A DNA stretch of 57,050 bases from Symbiodinium natans. Taxonomy: Eukaryota > Sar > Dinophyceae > Suessiales > Symbiodiniaceae. Made by a program: the position numbers and the translations under genes. The stretch spans positions 171,001 to 228,050 of the forward strand of contig CAJNDS010000105.1 in assembly GCA_905221605.1 (NCBI GenBank), read 5' to 3'. The first letter of the stretch is position 1. Each line of letters begins with the position of its first letter. Positions 29,646 through 41,169 of this stretch are shown piece by piece. The notes beneath the pieces are model-generated. The model saw only the letters and a program-made list of their open reading frames with translations, was not told the origin of the DNA and did no database searches.

Positions 29646-30641
29646 TTAGGGTTTAGGGTTTAGGGTTTAGGTTTAGGGCACCCGAGCCTCCCCAGACGCG
29701 CAACCCTCTTTAGGGTTTTGGGGTTTACGATTTAGGGTTTTGGGGTTTAGGATTTAGGGTTTACGGTTTAGGGTTTCGGGTTTTGGGGTTTAGGATTTAG
29801 GGTTTAGGGTTGAATTAGGGTTTAGGGTTTTGGGGTTTAGGGTTTAGGGTTGAGGGGCCCGATTATTCTAGCTTCCAAACCCTAACACGCCCAACCTCAG
29901 CTTGCAGGCGGCATCGCGGGAGTTCCTAGAATAAGGACTCTAAACCCTAAACCCTAAACCCTAAAGCCTAAACCCTAAACCCTTGGGGTTCTATTACGGC
30001 CACCCCTCTGTTAGGACTGCTGGGGGATGCCTAGATGATATGGTCACCTTGTCCCTAAACCCGAATATACCTTGAACCTTGCACCCCCTTGATTGCGGCC
30101 ATCTTTGCCCTTTACTCAGGGTTTGGGTTTAGGGTTTAGGGCTTAGGGCCTAGGGCCTAGGGCTTAGGGCTTAGGGCTTAGGGTTTAGGGTTTAGGGTTT
30201 AGGGTATAAACCCAATGTGGCGCTGTCTGACAACCACCTGCACCCTGAAGTCCAATTAGCCTTCAACCCCCACGCGCAAGCATCAAAGCCCAGAAGCCTA
30301 AACCCTGTAGGGGTCTTCGGGGTTTAGGGGTTTGGGGTTTTGGGTGTCTTCACCGAAAGCATGAGGGCCCTCACACCTCAAAGCTAAGCATCACACCTTC
30401 CGCTAACAGTGGGCATCTCACTATCGTGTTGAGAGGTGTGCATCGAAGGCTTTGAGGAAGTTCCTAGCCCTGTATCAAACACGCTATGAACCCTAAACCC
30501 TAAACCCTAAACCCTAAACCCTAAACCCCGAAACCCTAACTAAAGCCTAAAGTCGAAGCAGCCCAAACCCCAATCCCTGGCGCACCTTGAGTGGTCTTGG
30601 GAAACCTACCAACAACAAGCTAGGCCATGGTGTTTTTTCCC

Positions 30642-30718
30642 CCTGGTTCTTAGTAGGGAATCAGGGAAGTAGGGCCCTCTTTATACCCTTTAAGGGATTA
30701 TGTAGGGTACTCCTCACA

Positions 30719-30749
<31 letters not shown>

Positions 30750-30804
30750 ACTCTTTAAGGGATTATATAGGGTACTCATTCCCTCATTCCCTACTATGAA
30801 CCAG
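30642..30804. mobile_element. MITE-like element, family D, copy 2
   Basis: Counterpart of 9611-9773. Confidence 0.7.
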
Positions 30805-31168
30805 CCAGCTTTTGTGTCCTAGCCACTCCACAGTCCCCTGGGGCTTCGGAAGCTTAGCGGTCCCAAGCTTTTCGCGAGCGCCCCAGGCCGCCTCCGCGCA
30901 GTTTGCCGGAAGGCCGCGCGGTACGTGGGTACGTGGGTTTGGGGGGTATTTTCCAACCCTAAACCCTAAACCCTAAGCCCTACATCCATTACGTACTTGG
31001 GCCCTCAAAGATCAAGGCCGATTCGGAGGCCCTTAACCTCAGAAGCTCCCTAAAGCCCCACGCACCTGGGCTCTTTGAATCCTAAACTTCCTCACCCTAA
31101 ACCCTGAACTTCCTAAAACCCTAAACCCTAAACCCTAAACCCTAAACCCCTCGAATCCGAAGTTCGAA

Positions 31169-31246
31169 ACAACGACAGCAGGCCCGGCACGCATGGCTGA
31201 AGACTCTGAGCATCAGAACCTTGACCGATCTATCGGTCTACATAAG
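31169..31246 (+). other. Exon-like island (ARMAEDSEHQNLDRS), copy 2
   Basis: Second copy of the island at 10138, unchanged. Confidence 0.42.
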
Positions 31247-32166
31247 TTAGGGTTTAGGGTCAGTTTAGGGTTTAGGGTTTAGGGTTGAGGGTTTAGGGTT
31301 TAGGGTTTAGGGTGCAGAGAAGAGCATGAGGACCCAGATCCGCCAGAGTTGAAGGGCTTTAGGGTTTCGGGGGGTTTAGGGCTGTCGGGTTTGGGGTTTT
31401 TCTAGGACCCAGAGTAGGCCCTTATTCCATTTTTTGGGGGGCTTCGGTTCCCTTTTCAGCCCCTCTCAACCAAAAAGGCTACCCTTTTTGTACCTAGGAA
31501 GACGTTTCGGGTTGAGGCAGTTTGGGGGTTGTGGTAGCTACAGATCTGGGGAGACGATCCCAAGCTCACTCTGGCTCTCTGCTGAGGCCCGAACCCCTGA
31601 ACCCTATCACCCCTAAACCCTAAACCCTAAACCCCAAATCCGCACATCTGATCTTCTTAATCTCTACCGCGCCGAAGCCCCCAAAGTGGTTTAGGGTTTA
31701 GGGTTTAGGGTTCAGGGTTCAGGGTTTAGGGTTTAGGGTTTAGGGCATTCGCTATACCCTGGTCTTCCTAGTCTGTAGACGTAGTTCCTGACTCCTTGAG
31801 TTGATGTTATGTTCTCCGGCCAGGCTCGTGGACAAAGAGTACGTCTGCCTATGTGCCTCGCTCAGGGGTTTAGGGTTTAGGGTTTAGGGTTTAGGGTTTA
31901 GGGTTTAGGGTTTAGGGTTTAGGGTTTAGGGTCCAGGGATTTGGGTTTGGGGCATTGGGGTTTTCGGGCTTGAGGGGTTGAGGGGTTGAGGGTTGGGGGT
32001 CTAGGGTTTCCCCCCAGCACAATTACAGCTCCAAAGCTAGGACTGTTGGTTTGGTTTCTGAAGGGTTCCCTGGACCCTAAACACTAAACCCCAAACCCTA
32101 AACCCTAAACCCTAAACCCTAAACCCTAAACCCTAAACCCTAAACCCTAAACCCTAAACCCTAAAC

Positions 32167-32283
32167 CTCTCTGATGAGGTCGTGGCCAAGCCCCGGACGT
32201 ATTTGCCAACCGCACGCCGCTGCGAAAGCAGCGTGCCCACACCGATTTTGATCCTGGCCTTGAGGGAGGAGTGGGGCTTTTAG
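32167..32283 (+). other. Exon-like island (LSDEVVAKPRTYLPTARR), copy 2
   Basis: Second copy of the island at 11136, unchanged. Confidence 0.45.
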
Positions 32284-32666
32284 GGTTTAGGAATTATAGG
32301 CTTTGGGTATGAATGGGAGTTGGTGTTGTGTGTTTGTGTATGTATGTGCAGCTCTTTTGATAAAGTCGGATCACGGGATCATGGGATTCCTGGGTGTCTG
32401 TGCTGAGGACTCAATCTCTGAAGCCCTACCCTGGGTTGTGCCCAGCACAGCAGGACGAGGAGTTTCGTTTGGTAGTTCGGGATAAACCTCCCCAATCCCT
32501 AAACCCAAGCCCGAAGGCTCGGAGGTGGCGAACTTTACTCGGGCTTAGGCGCTCAGAGTTAACAATGCTGTTGAAATTCATGTGGTACTTAGACTCAGAA
32601 GCAGCTCCAGAGATCAACTCCTCCATTTTTCTCCCCCCCCCCCCCCCCCCACGTACACCAGTAACA

Positions 32667-32781
32667 AGGACCCAGAGTATGCCCTCATTCCCTTCTTTTA
32701 GGCTTTGGGTCCCCTTATAAGCCCCTTTAAGCCAAAAAAACGAGCACCTTTTTTTATTCCTGGGTTACCCTTGGGTCTAGG
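32667..32781. mobile_element. MITE-like element, family E, copy 2
   Basis: Counterpart of 11633-11747. Confidence 0.58.
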
Positions 32782-32835
32782 TAGGTGCTGGCTCGCTAAG
32801 GAGCTGCTTGGCACCTTTCTGGCCCCTGCCAGCAT

Positions 32836-33062
32836 CTTGGCGGCCCAGTGGTACCCTTTGCCTGTTTTTTTTTTGGGGTTCTCTAGGTAGGCCCTTGGGA
32901 TATTTCATATTTCCCTAATTGGGTTTAAGAGGATCATATTTAGGAACATATTTTTCAGAGGGTTTCAAGGGCCATCCTGTTTCTGGGTTTCCTTGGTATA
33001 AAGCAACCAACCCCAACAGGGAGGGGGTGCCCTTACGAGGATTTGGTTACTGGGCTGCCAAG
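32836..33062. mobile_element. MITE-like element, family F, copy 2
   Basis: Counterpart of 11802-12028. Confidence 0.65.
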
Positions 33063-33172
33063 GTGTCAGCGCTCAGTCGGCTGGCGAAGTCTACTCGTTG
33101 GTCCAGGCCGTGCTTGCGGGTTCATTCGGTACTCATAACCGAACCCAACTTGCATGTGCCATGTTGTACTAA
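33062..33172 (+). other. Exon-like segment (GEVYSLVQAVLAGSFGTHNR), copy 2
   Basis: Second copy of the segment at 12028, unchanged. Confidence 0.33.
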
Positions 33173-34464
33173 AACGGGTTTTCATCGTGATGTTGTTGCT
33201 GTTACATGTCAATCTTGACCTTGATCCTCTTGTAGATCTCAGTATGCGTATTCGACTGACTAGTTTCTTGCAACATTGACCCTAGCACGAGAATGATATA
33301 GGTTGACAATAAAGGCACTGCGCGGCCGCCCGTGGTTTCTGAAAATCTGACTCCAGCCATAGGAGGCTTGTTTACGCTTCAGGCTATGTTGGGGCTTAGG
33401 ATGCAGGCTGTAGGATGCTGGGTTTGGGGTTTACGGTTTAGGGTTGAGTTCGCTGTTTAGGATGCAGGGGTTGAGAGTTGAGAGGTTTAGGTTAGCGTGT
33501 GAGTTTGGGGTTTAAGTCAGTTGGATCTCACAGAGTTTGTGTTTCGGTTTTTGCTTGGGAGGGGGTGGGGGAGATGGGGGGGGGTCATGGATTTCTTTGA
33601 ACTACTCCATGCAAAATCAACCAAAAACTTATCTTCCCAGCTTGTCTGGAATCCCGGCGGAGGAGTTTCCGGTCTAAGGGGACGGGCGCGAGTGCAGCTG
33701 CTTCGGGTTTAAGGTGTTGCGGGTGCCTCGTCATCCTTCAAGCAGGCCCTCAATTAAACCTGACGACCCCCCGCCCACCCCAAACTCCGATTCCTAAACC
33801 TAGCGGCTGCAGCCCCCCCCCCCCCCCCCCCAAGAAAAAAAAACTAGATAAACAAAACAAAAATTAGTAACAACAAGTAAATACAACAGCACGCCCACAC
33901 AAACAAACAGGACCATAGAAGCTCTAACCCCAAAGCCCAAGACCAAAGACCAAGGCTGTCAAAAGCCACCGGTTTCAAGGCTGCGGTCCTTAAAGCCACA
34001 GAGCGCCCTCTGCAGGCAAAGCCAAAGACTGGGAGGAAGCATCAAATTCGAGTCAAAGCTGCAAAGAGCGAATCTCCACAGGAGTTCGGGGGCTTACAGT
34101 AGGATTTAGGGGTTTATCGGCTTTTGGGGTCGCGCAACCAAACCCCACTGGAGGTGCAGGCCCGTTTTGGTAACAAACTGGGACATGCCAGCACTCCAAG
34201 TTCTGTTGAGCAATGGAGAGAACACTTCTGCCACCCGTCAAAGAAGTCAGTTTAGCAATAGTTCGTTCATATGTTCAAATTTACAATGCAGTTCCTGCTT
34301 TGACAAGTACGAAATAAATTGACATGATGTTGGCGGTTAGTGGTGGTTGCATGCTTCCGAATTCTAATTATTTAGCATGGCTTGAGAAATATCGTATTGG
34401 GTAGGATTCACTTGCTTTTTTTTGTAAAATTGCATGAATAGAGAGAGGCTTATATGCCTGTATG

Positions 34465-34638
34465 TATATACATATATATATATATACAGATACAATGTAT
34501 ATGTGTGTCTGTGTCTGTAAATCTATACGTGTGTCTACTTAAATATATGTATTTACTTTGCCCAGAGCATCCACTTCCCAAGCCCTCTCTACCCGCCGCA
34601 CGGGGCATCTGGCTCAGACACATAGGCGCACACGCACG

Positions 34639-34688
<50 letters not shown>

Positions 34689-34832
34689 AACAAAAGGGCC
34701 ATGGGGGGGGGGGGGGGGGGGGGGGGGTGGTTGCACATATATACCTCGATATATATATATATACATATATATATATACATATATATATATGCATATAAAT
34801 TTACCAACATACATATATATATATACCATTGT
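34465..34832. repeat. Microsatellite cluster, copy 2
   Basis: Counterpart of 13430-13795, with 25 G at 34703-34727 and a TGGTTGCAC junction where copy 1 has TGCAC. Confidence 0.93.
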
Positions 34833-35307
34833 TGATCATGTGTACAAACATAACACACATATACATGTTCTGAAGATGTGCACCATGCATGAAGAGTTGC
34901 TTGTTCAATCACCTAAACGGAGCCTATGCATAGATCAGCTTATTGGTATGTAGGTAAAGCTGATTTTGACCAGAGAGTCTTGCCAACATTGATCAGCATG
35001 TTTGGTGTATGTGCACGAAAGTGCTTTTGAAAGCCGGAGCTCTGAAACCTGGGGTGCAAAGGACGCTAAACCTGAATTTCCGGGAAGAGTCGCCTTTCCC
35101 AAGGCCTAAACCCTGACCCTTAAAGACTAACCCCTAAACCCGACGATGAGAGGAAGAAATCTTCTACCCACGCCCAAGCCCGAAGCCCCGAACTCCCAAC
35201 CGCTGCAGCGACAAAGAAGAAAGGAACCCTAAACCCTAAACGCTGGACCCAAACCCTAAACCCTAAGGCCTGAACCCTAAACCCTAACCCTAAACCTTAA
35301 ACTTCAA

Positions 35308-35400
35308 GGAAGGCACCTTGCGGAATTGGGCCTGCTGACGCCCAAGAGATCCACGAGGGTCCATACTCAGGGACAACTCAATGCCCGTCTCTGGGGTTAG
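35308..35400 (+). other. Exon-like island (GRHLAELGLLTPKRS), copy 2
   Basis: Second copy of the island at 14270, unchanged. Confidence 0.4.
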
Positions 35401-35447
35401 GGTTTAGTGTTTAGGGTATAGGGTTTAGGGTTGAGGGGACCAACAAA

Positions 35448-35728
35448 TTCTAATGTTGACTTCACATTAGGACTTCCCGCCGCAATTATAAAATCCAGCT
35501 GCCAGAACACAATAATGTAGCCCGCCACAATTATAAAATCCAGCCCGGAATATTCTTCTAAAAGTGATCCCCCAGAAGCTCGCAGTAGAGGCTCACTTAG
35601 CCCACTGTGGTGGCACCGGGACAGCTAGACCTACCAGGATTTAGGCGGATATTATTGAGGAGGCCCTGGCCGGAGAGATTGATCAATGAAGGGGGGGGGG
35701 GTTTATTAATGCGAAGTCAACATTAACA
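35448..35728. mobile_element. MITE-like element, family L, copy 2
   Basis: Counterpart of 14410-14690. Confidence 0.7.
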
Positions 35729-36310
35729 TGGAAAGGAACCCGTATCCAGGACTTGTTTGGCTGGGATCTGCACTTTAAGTTCGAGTCGGCAGAATTGCTC
35801 AGTTTCCGGATTTCTACTAACGTTGCCCAGGTTTAGGATTCCTACTAGTTGCCTGAGAACCCCAAAAGAACAATTAATCATGTTCTTCCTGCTAGGGGCA
35901 ATATATGGATTATTATTTGATATTTGTTGGGGGTTCTTCAGCAAATGGTGGGTTCTGGGTTCAGAGTTTAGAGTAGGCCCGAGGGTTGTCGAGATGCTTT
36001 GGGTGTAGGAGTGGTGCTTAGGAGTTCCTGGCGAAGGTTGCGATTCAGGATGCTTGGGACAACGCGGGACTTAGCAGATAGATGAGCGTAAGATGCGTTG
36101 GATTGTGGCCTGAGGGTTGTGAGTTTTTGGGGTTTAGGGCTTAGATGGTTTCGGGTTTCGGGCTTAGGGTTGGCATGTGCTGTCTGTGTTCTTGCTACGT
36201 GGGGCAGTGGAATGCTTTCGTTTTGGTAACCCTTAAGCCCTCACCCTGAACCTATTGATTTGTTTTTAGGCGGAGGGTGGGGGGGGGGGTGCTTAACAAA
36301 AGAGTTGTGC

Positions 36311-36412
36311 TTTGGGATGTTTCCCCTTCTACCATCAGCCCCTAGTAGGGATTCCAGTACCCCCTGTTGTAATCCCTATGAAAGACTTTTAGTATAAGGG
36401 TGAACATCCCAA
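36311..36412. mobile_element. MITE-like element, family I, copy 2
   Basis: Counterpart of 15273-15374. Confidence 0.62.
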
Positions 36413-36885
36413 GTTGTGCTCCTCATTGTCATGGTCTGAGGCCTATCGTTGGGGATGCTCGGTATGGCAGCGCCACGCGCTCAGAGCAGGTCAAGGGAGC
36501 AAAGGAGGGACCCTGATAAGGGACCTTAGAGGCTTTTTGGGGGGTGATTTAGGGGCTACTTAGGTATAGGGGAAGAAGATGAAGGGTCCCTTCTAGGGGG
36601 TCCCTCCTTATACCCCTTAAGCAAGAGCCGCGACTTTGCTTTGCTTTCATCCAGCCGGTGCTTCACATGCTGCACTCTCCTGCGCCTCAGGGGCTTGTTC
36701 GCACCCGTTGCTGGGTCTTGGGTAGGAGAGGGCGGATTGGGTGTAAGGTTTCGGGTTTCGGGTTTCAGGGTCCGCCGGGGCTTTACTTGGGTTTTTGAAT
36801 ATTTAGCCTCTGACAGCTTTCGCCTTTGGCTTGCAGAGCCATTTGGGCGTGTTTCTGTATCTGTTTCTGAGCACTTTGTCACCTG

Positions 36886-36905
36886 GTTTTTCTTGTCTTT
36901 GGCAG
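36886..36905 (+). promoter_or_regulatory. Candidate trans-splice acceptor, lipase copy 2
   Basis: The pyrimidine-rich TTGGCAG acceptor 42 nt before the lipase ATG, as in copy 1. Confidence 0.38.
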
Positions 36906-36947
36906 CCTCGGCTCGGCAGCTAACACCTGCTCCATCTCCATCACACC

Positions 36948-38319
36948 ATGCTCGCTTGCCAAATCCTGCTTGTAGCGTTCATACCATCCTTGGCCCTTCG
37001 TCGTGACATCGACAAGGAGGGGGACCAGGAGCTTCATGCTCATGGCGCGCATCGCGCGTGCTCTCCGGCCGAAACCATTGCCTATAACCACGTGGCGATT
37101 CCAAGGCCACAGGAGTTGGCCGATTGGAAGGAGGCTCTGTCCACAGCAGGGCCGCTAGCAAGTCCCATCGGAGAGGGGGACGGCCTCATCATTGATCTCG
37201 CGATGAGGATGGCCATGCTGCCCTATGGGCGCATGGTTGAAGGTGTGTCCTTTACCTCGTTCTCGACCTACGCTTCGCGGCCTAGCTTGATCTATGGCAC
37301 GCTGCATTTCGTCGGTTCGTTATGGGAGTAGTCCCGCTTGCCACAGCACAGCATAAAGCCTAAACCCTAAACCCTAAACCCTAAACCCAAGGCTTGTTGT
37401 GAGGGTGAGACAGCAGAGGAAAGGCGATGATACCCCCAGCATGGGAGAGCTACTGGTTCGAGGGAAAGCGGAGCACAAGAAGACAAGAGGCGCAAAAGCT
37501 ACGTGGAATAAGGACGACAGCCCCTATGCCGCAGTCTACATCATCAGGCTCTCGGATGGCGGGGTGGGCTTGGTTTTCAGCTTCAAAGGATCGACAAATC
37601 TCAAGGACTGGGCCAGGAATTTAGACTTCCTGGGTACACACTTTGAGGGATCGAATAATTCCCACGTGAAGGTGCATCGTGGTTTCCAGGCGCATGCGAA
37701 CAGCATCTGGACCTCGTTGAAGGATGCTGTCACGGACCTCGCCGTTCACCGGCTGCTTATTGACACCTGGAACATCCAGGATGCTTACGCCAACGAGTTC
37801 ACGGACTACGTCACGCACGGCACATGGAGCTGGTGCATCTGCGTTGGGCACAGCCTTGGCGGGGCAATGGCAGACATTTTCGCGGAAAATATCGTCACAC
37901 GTTACAAGGGTCGCAACAGGGGTCCAGTCTATGCCGTGACGATCGATGCTCCCATCCCTGGAAACAAGGCCTTCAATCTTGACATGGCTCAGAACATTCT
38001 TCCACACGGCGGGCTTCGTATCGAGAATCCTGGCGATCCTGTGCCCTGGACAGGGTATGGTGGCATCACGCTCAGGAAACGCCAAGTTCACGGAATGCAG
38101 TGGAGGCTGCCAAAGCCATCAGCAAAATTCAGTCTTTATGATACCCACACACTATTCCCCATAGAGGCGCAGTCGGAGAGTGGCAACAAGACGTGCCGGC
38201 TGTATACCTTCCAGGACTATGATCCTGACACCGACCCGCAAGACACCTGGTTACAAAACTACCACAAGATGGCGTGGGTCTACGGAGCTGAGACAGCATC
38301 GTTCGTTCGGGCGGATTGA
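36948..38319 (+). CDS. Class 3 (Lipase_3) secreted lipase-like hydrolase, two exons, copy 2
   Basis: This is the second copy of the lipase gene inside the large duplication, shifted by 21,038 bp. The predicted proteins of both exons are identical to copy 1, including the signal-peptide-like start, GHSLGG, NPGDPVPW and YDTHTLF. Exons are 36948-37318 and 37392-38319. Complete identity means either a very recent duplication or the same locus assembled twice. Nothing in this copy looks broken. Confidence 0.83.
37319..37391 (+). other. 73-nt GT-AG intron with (CCCTAAA)n, lipase copy 2
   Basis: Same intron as in copy 1: donor TC|GTTATGGG, four CCCTAAA units near the 3' end and acceptor CCCAAG|G. 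It is unchanged between the copies. Confidence 0.58.
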
Positions 38320-38539
38320 GCCCGACCTCACTCGGAACCTTGCCGAGACGAGGAGACCAAGTGAACACGCTCCGGCTCGGGCAGTTAACAGAGAGCGCGC
38401 CAGTGCTGACCTGTCACAAGCGCAATCTAAATCGCAGAGTTTATTTCCCTGACCCCTAAACCCCGAAACCCCTAAACTTTCCCTAAACCCCTAAACACCT
38501 AAACCCTGAACCCTAAACCCTTCGATCTCGAATGCCCAG

Positions 38540-38630
38540 GGACATCTGGCCTGGTGCGCGCGGCTGTTCCTCCATTGCCGGCAGGTTTCCATGAGGGACC
38601 AGAGGGGAGGTCCGAGCCCCGAAGACTTGG
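38540..38630 (+). other. Exon-like island (GHLAWCARLFLHCRQVSMRD), copy 2
   Basis: Second copy of the island at 17502, unchanged. Confidence 0.4.
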
Positions 38631-38855
38631 GGTTTAGGGAGGGCCTAGAGTTTAGGGTTTAGGGTTTGGGGTTTAGGGTTTTGGCGTTTAGGGTTTGGGG
38701 TTTAGGGTTTGGGGTTTAGGGGTTAAGTTTCTGGGTTTTCGGGATGTGAGGGGCGGCCCTGGGGCGACTGGGCAGTGGGAACCCGAATTCATCAAAGTTG
38801 AACGCGAACCGGAAGGTAGTAAGCATCGCAAAATCAGGCACTGGAAGATTCGGGA

Positions 38856-38947
38856 AGTTCTCTAAAGTAGGGCCCCATTTGGGTTTCCTATAGAAGAAGG
38901 CACCCTTATCATGAGGTCCCTACAAGGGACCCTAATTTACAGAACTG
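38856..38947. mobile_element. MITE-like element, family C, copy 2
   Basis: Counterpart of 17818-17909. Confidence 0.68.
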
Positions 38948-39511
38948 CCCAGATGCAAGCTGAGACCAAGTAGCCCCTAAACTCCTAACACCCAAACCCT
39001 AAACCCTGAAGATGGAGATCCCCGCATTCCGAAACCCTAAGCCCCAAGCCCTAAACCCTGAACCAGACCCTGAACCCCAAACCCTAAACCCTAAACCCTA
39101 CGATCCGAACTGTGATTCGCCCTAGGCTTGTGGGTACTCTAGACTGTGGTGCCCTATCTCGGATGTAGGGTTGAGGGTTCAGGGTTCAGGGTTTAGGGTC
39201 AGGCCTCGTATGGTAAAGAGGAGGGTATTGCAGCAGAAGACCCGAATTTCACGAAGGAAGATTCCAGGGATATCGGAGTCTTTGCGCAGTTCCGTGTCTT
39301 CAGGGACCCCAGTTGTGGGTTTATAGGGTTCCGGGTCGAATCACAGGACTCTTACTCGACTTCTAAAAGGTTCACCGGAGTTTTAGCAGACTGCTTAAAA
39401 TTGTAGGTCAGACTCTTGCTGCAAGTCGGCCAGACGGACTTGTACAGTACGGGTTGACCCAAGTATATACTCCCTGATACTTGCTTGTCTGAAGTCCGAA
39501 CTCCGAAAAAA

Positions 39512-39618
39512 GTTGGTATTTCCCGAGATGGGGTTACCCCTTTTATACCCCAAATAGAAAAGATTCTTCTTACAGGGACCTTGAAAAAGGGTACCCCTAT
39601 TTTCGGAAACCCCCAACT
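39512..39618. mobile_element. MITE-like element, family B, duplication copy 2
   Basis: Counterpart of 18474-18580. Confidence 0.62.
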
Positions 39619-39824
39619 AGGTACCCGAGGGAGCATGACACCCCAACATGTCGGGCTCAGGGTTTCAGCAGTCATGCCGTGTTGAGCCTAAACCTTCAAC
39701 CCCAAACCCCTTCAGACCAGTCAGCCCTAAGCCCTAAGCCTGTGTGCTGTGGCAGCTACATGTCTGATGCATGGGAAGGATGAGCGGTATAGTGGAGGAG
39801 TTGACTCGGTGACGATGAGGAGCG

Positions 39825-40088
39825 TCCTGCGCTTCGCCGGACGTGAAACAAGCCTTCCTCACGGCGCCCTTGCTGTCGCGAGGGATCCCTATCATCCTGA
39901 GGGCCCTCTTCAGGAGATTCAATATCTGCAAAGAACGGCTCTGGATCGTACATCACGCGCTTTACGGCCTGACCACGTCGCCGAGGTCGTGGTCGGTCCA
40001 TCGAGACGGCACCCTCAAAGCGACTAAGGTCCAAGTGGAAGGCTGTGAGGCCCACTTCGAGCAGTTCCACAGCGACGAGAATGTCCCT
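39825..40088 (+). pseudogene. Ty1/copia reverse-transcriptase remnant, copy 2
   Basis: Same fragment in the second copy of the duplication, again cut off by the (CCCTAAG)n array. Confidence 0.7.
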
Positions 40089-40188
40089 AAGCCCTAAGCC
40101 CTAAGCTCTAAGCCCTAAGCCCTAAGCCCTAAGCCCTAAGCCCTAAGCCCTAAGCCCTAAGCCCTAAGCCCTAAGCCTAAGCCCTAAT
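40085..40188 (-). repeat. (CCCTAAG)n variant array, copy 2
   Basis: Counterpart of the 19047 array. Confidence 0.92.
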
Positions 40189-41169
40189 CCCTAAAACCCT
40201 AAACCCTAGCCCTAAACCCTAAACCTTAAAACCCTAAACCCTAAACCCTCAACCCCAGAAAGCCCTTCTAGGTCTCTTCCTGGCGACGTCGCCGCTGCCT
40301 GCGGAGCTGACGCGGGCTTTGGGGTGGCTTGAGCCCGTTGACGCCTGAACCTTTGGGGTTTATAGGGTTTATAGGCTTTATAGGGCTTATAGGGTTTATG
40401 GGGTTTATAGGGTTTACAAGATTTATAGGGTTTATAGGTTTCTTTTTAGGGTTTATAGTGTTTATAGGGTTGTGGCGTTTAAAGGGTTTATGGTGTAAAT
40501 AGGATTTAGGGTTTAGGGTTGGGAGGTTGGAGTCCAGGATTCATGTCTGTAGGGCTTGAAAGTTCATGTGGGTAGAATAGGGTTTAGGCTTTAGGCTTTA
40601 GGCTTTAGGCTTTAGGGTTTAGGGTTTAGGGTTTAGGGTTTAGGGTTTAGGGTTATAGATCGTTTCTTGTGTTTTTTCCTGGGCGTCCTCTGGCCTCCAA
40701 CAATCGTAGCTCCGCACAGAGGACAGTCGAGGCTAAACCCTAAACCCTAAACCCTAAAGTGTATGTTTAACACCCTTCTTCTTGTCTTAGGATTTCTGGT
40801 TCAGCATACCTTCAATCCCTTGCTTCCCTCATGACAAGGGCCCTGAACCTGAAAGTGCACGAGTCGGAGGATCGGGGTGCACCGAGAACGCACAAACCTA
40901 AGCCACGAAAGCCTACTAGCCCCCGCAGCCTGCCCTGTTAAGCAGGTACATACACTTAGAGGGCGTACAGTTGGGGCCTCCCCCCCCCGCTTCCTTGACG
41001 GCAAAATGATTGCAGGTCTTCTTCCCAGATATGGGGATGCCGAGATTTAGGTACCTCTAAGGGGTTTACATGGGCACCTAATTCCCTGGTTCAATTCTCC
41101 ACTAAAGAACGAGAGAGCCCCCTGAGCTGAGCCTTATAAGCCCTAAGTGGGAAGTCGGGAATCAGGCCT

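Larger units (their letters stand above)
28543..41169. repeat. 12.6-kb segmental duplication, copy 2
   Basis: Direct-orientation copy of 7512-20131. Its left edge also lies in TTTAGGG/TTGAGGG repeats, but these differ from those flanking copy 1. After 41169 the sequence continues as CTTGAACCC... with no counterpart in copy 1, because copy 1 stops at the gap. Copy-2 versions of all copy-1 features lie 21,031-21,038 bp further on. Confidence 0.93.
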
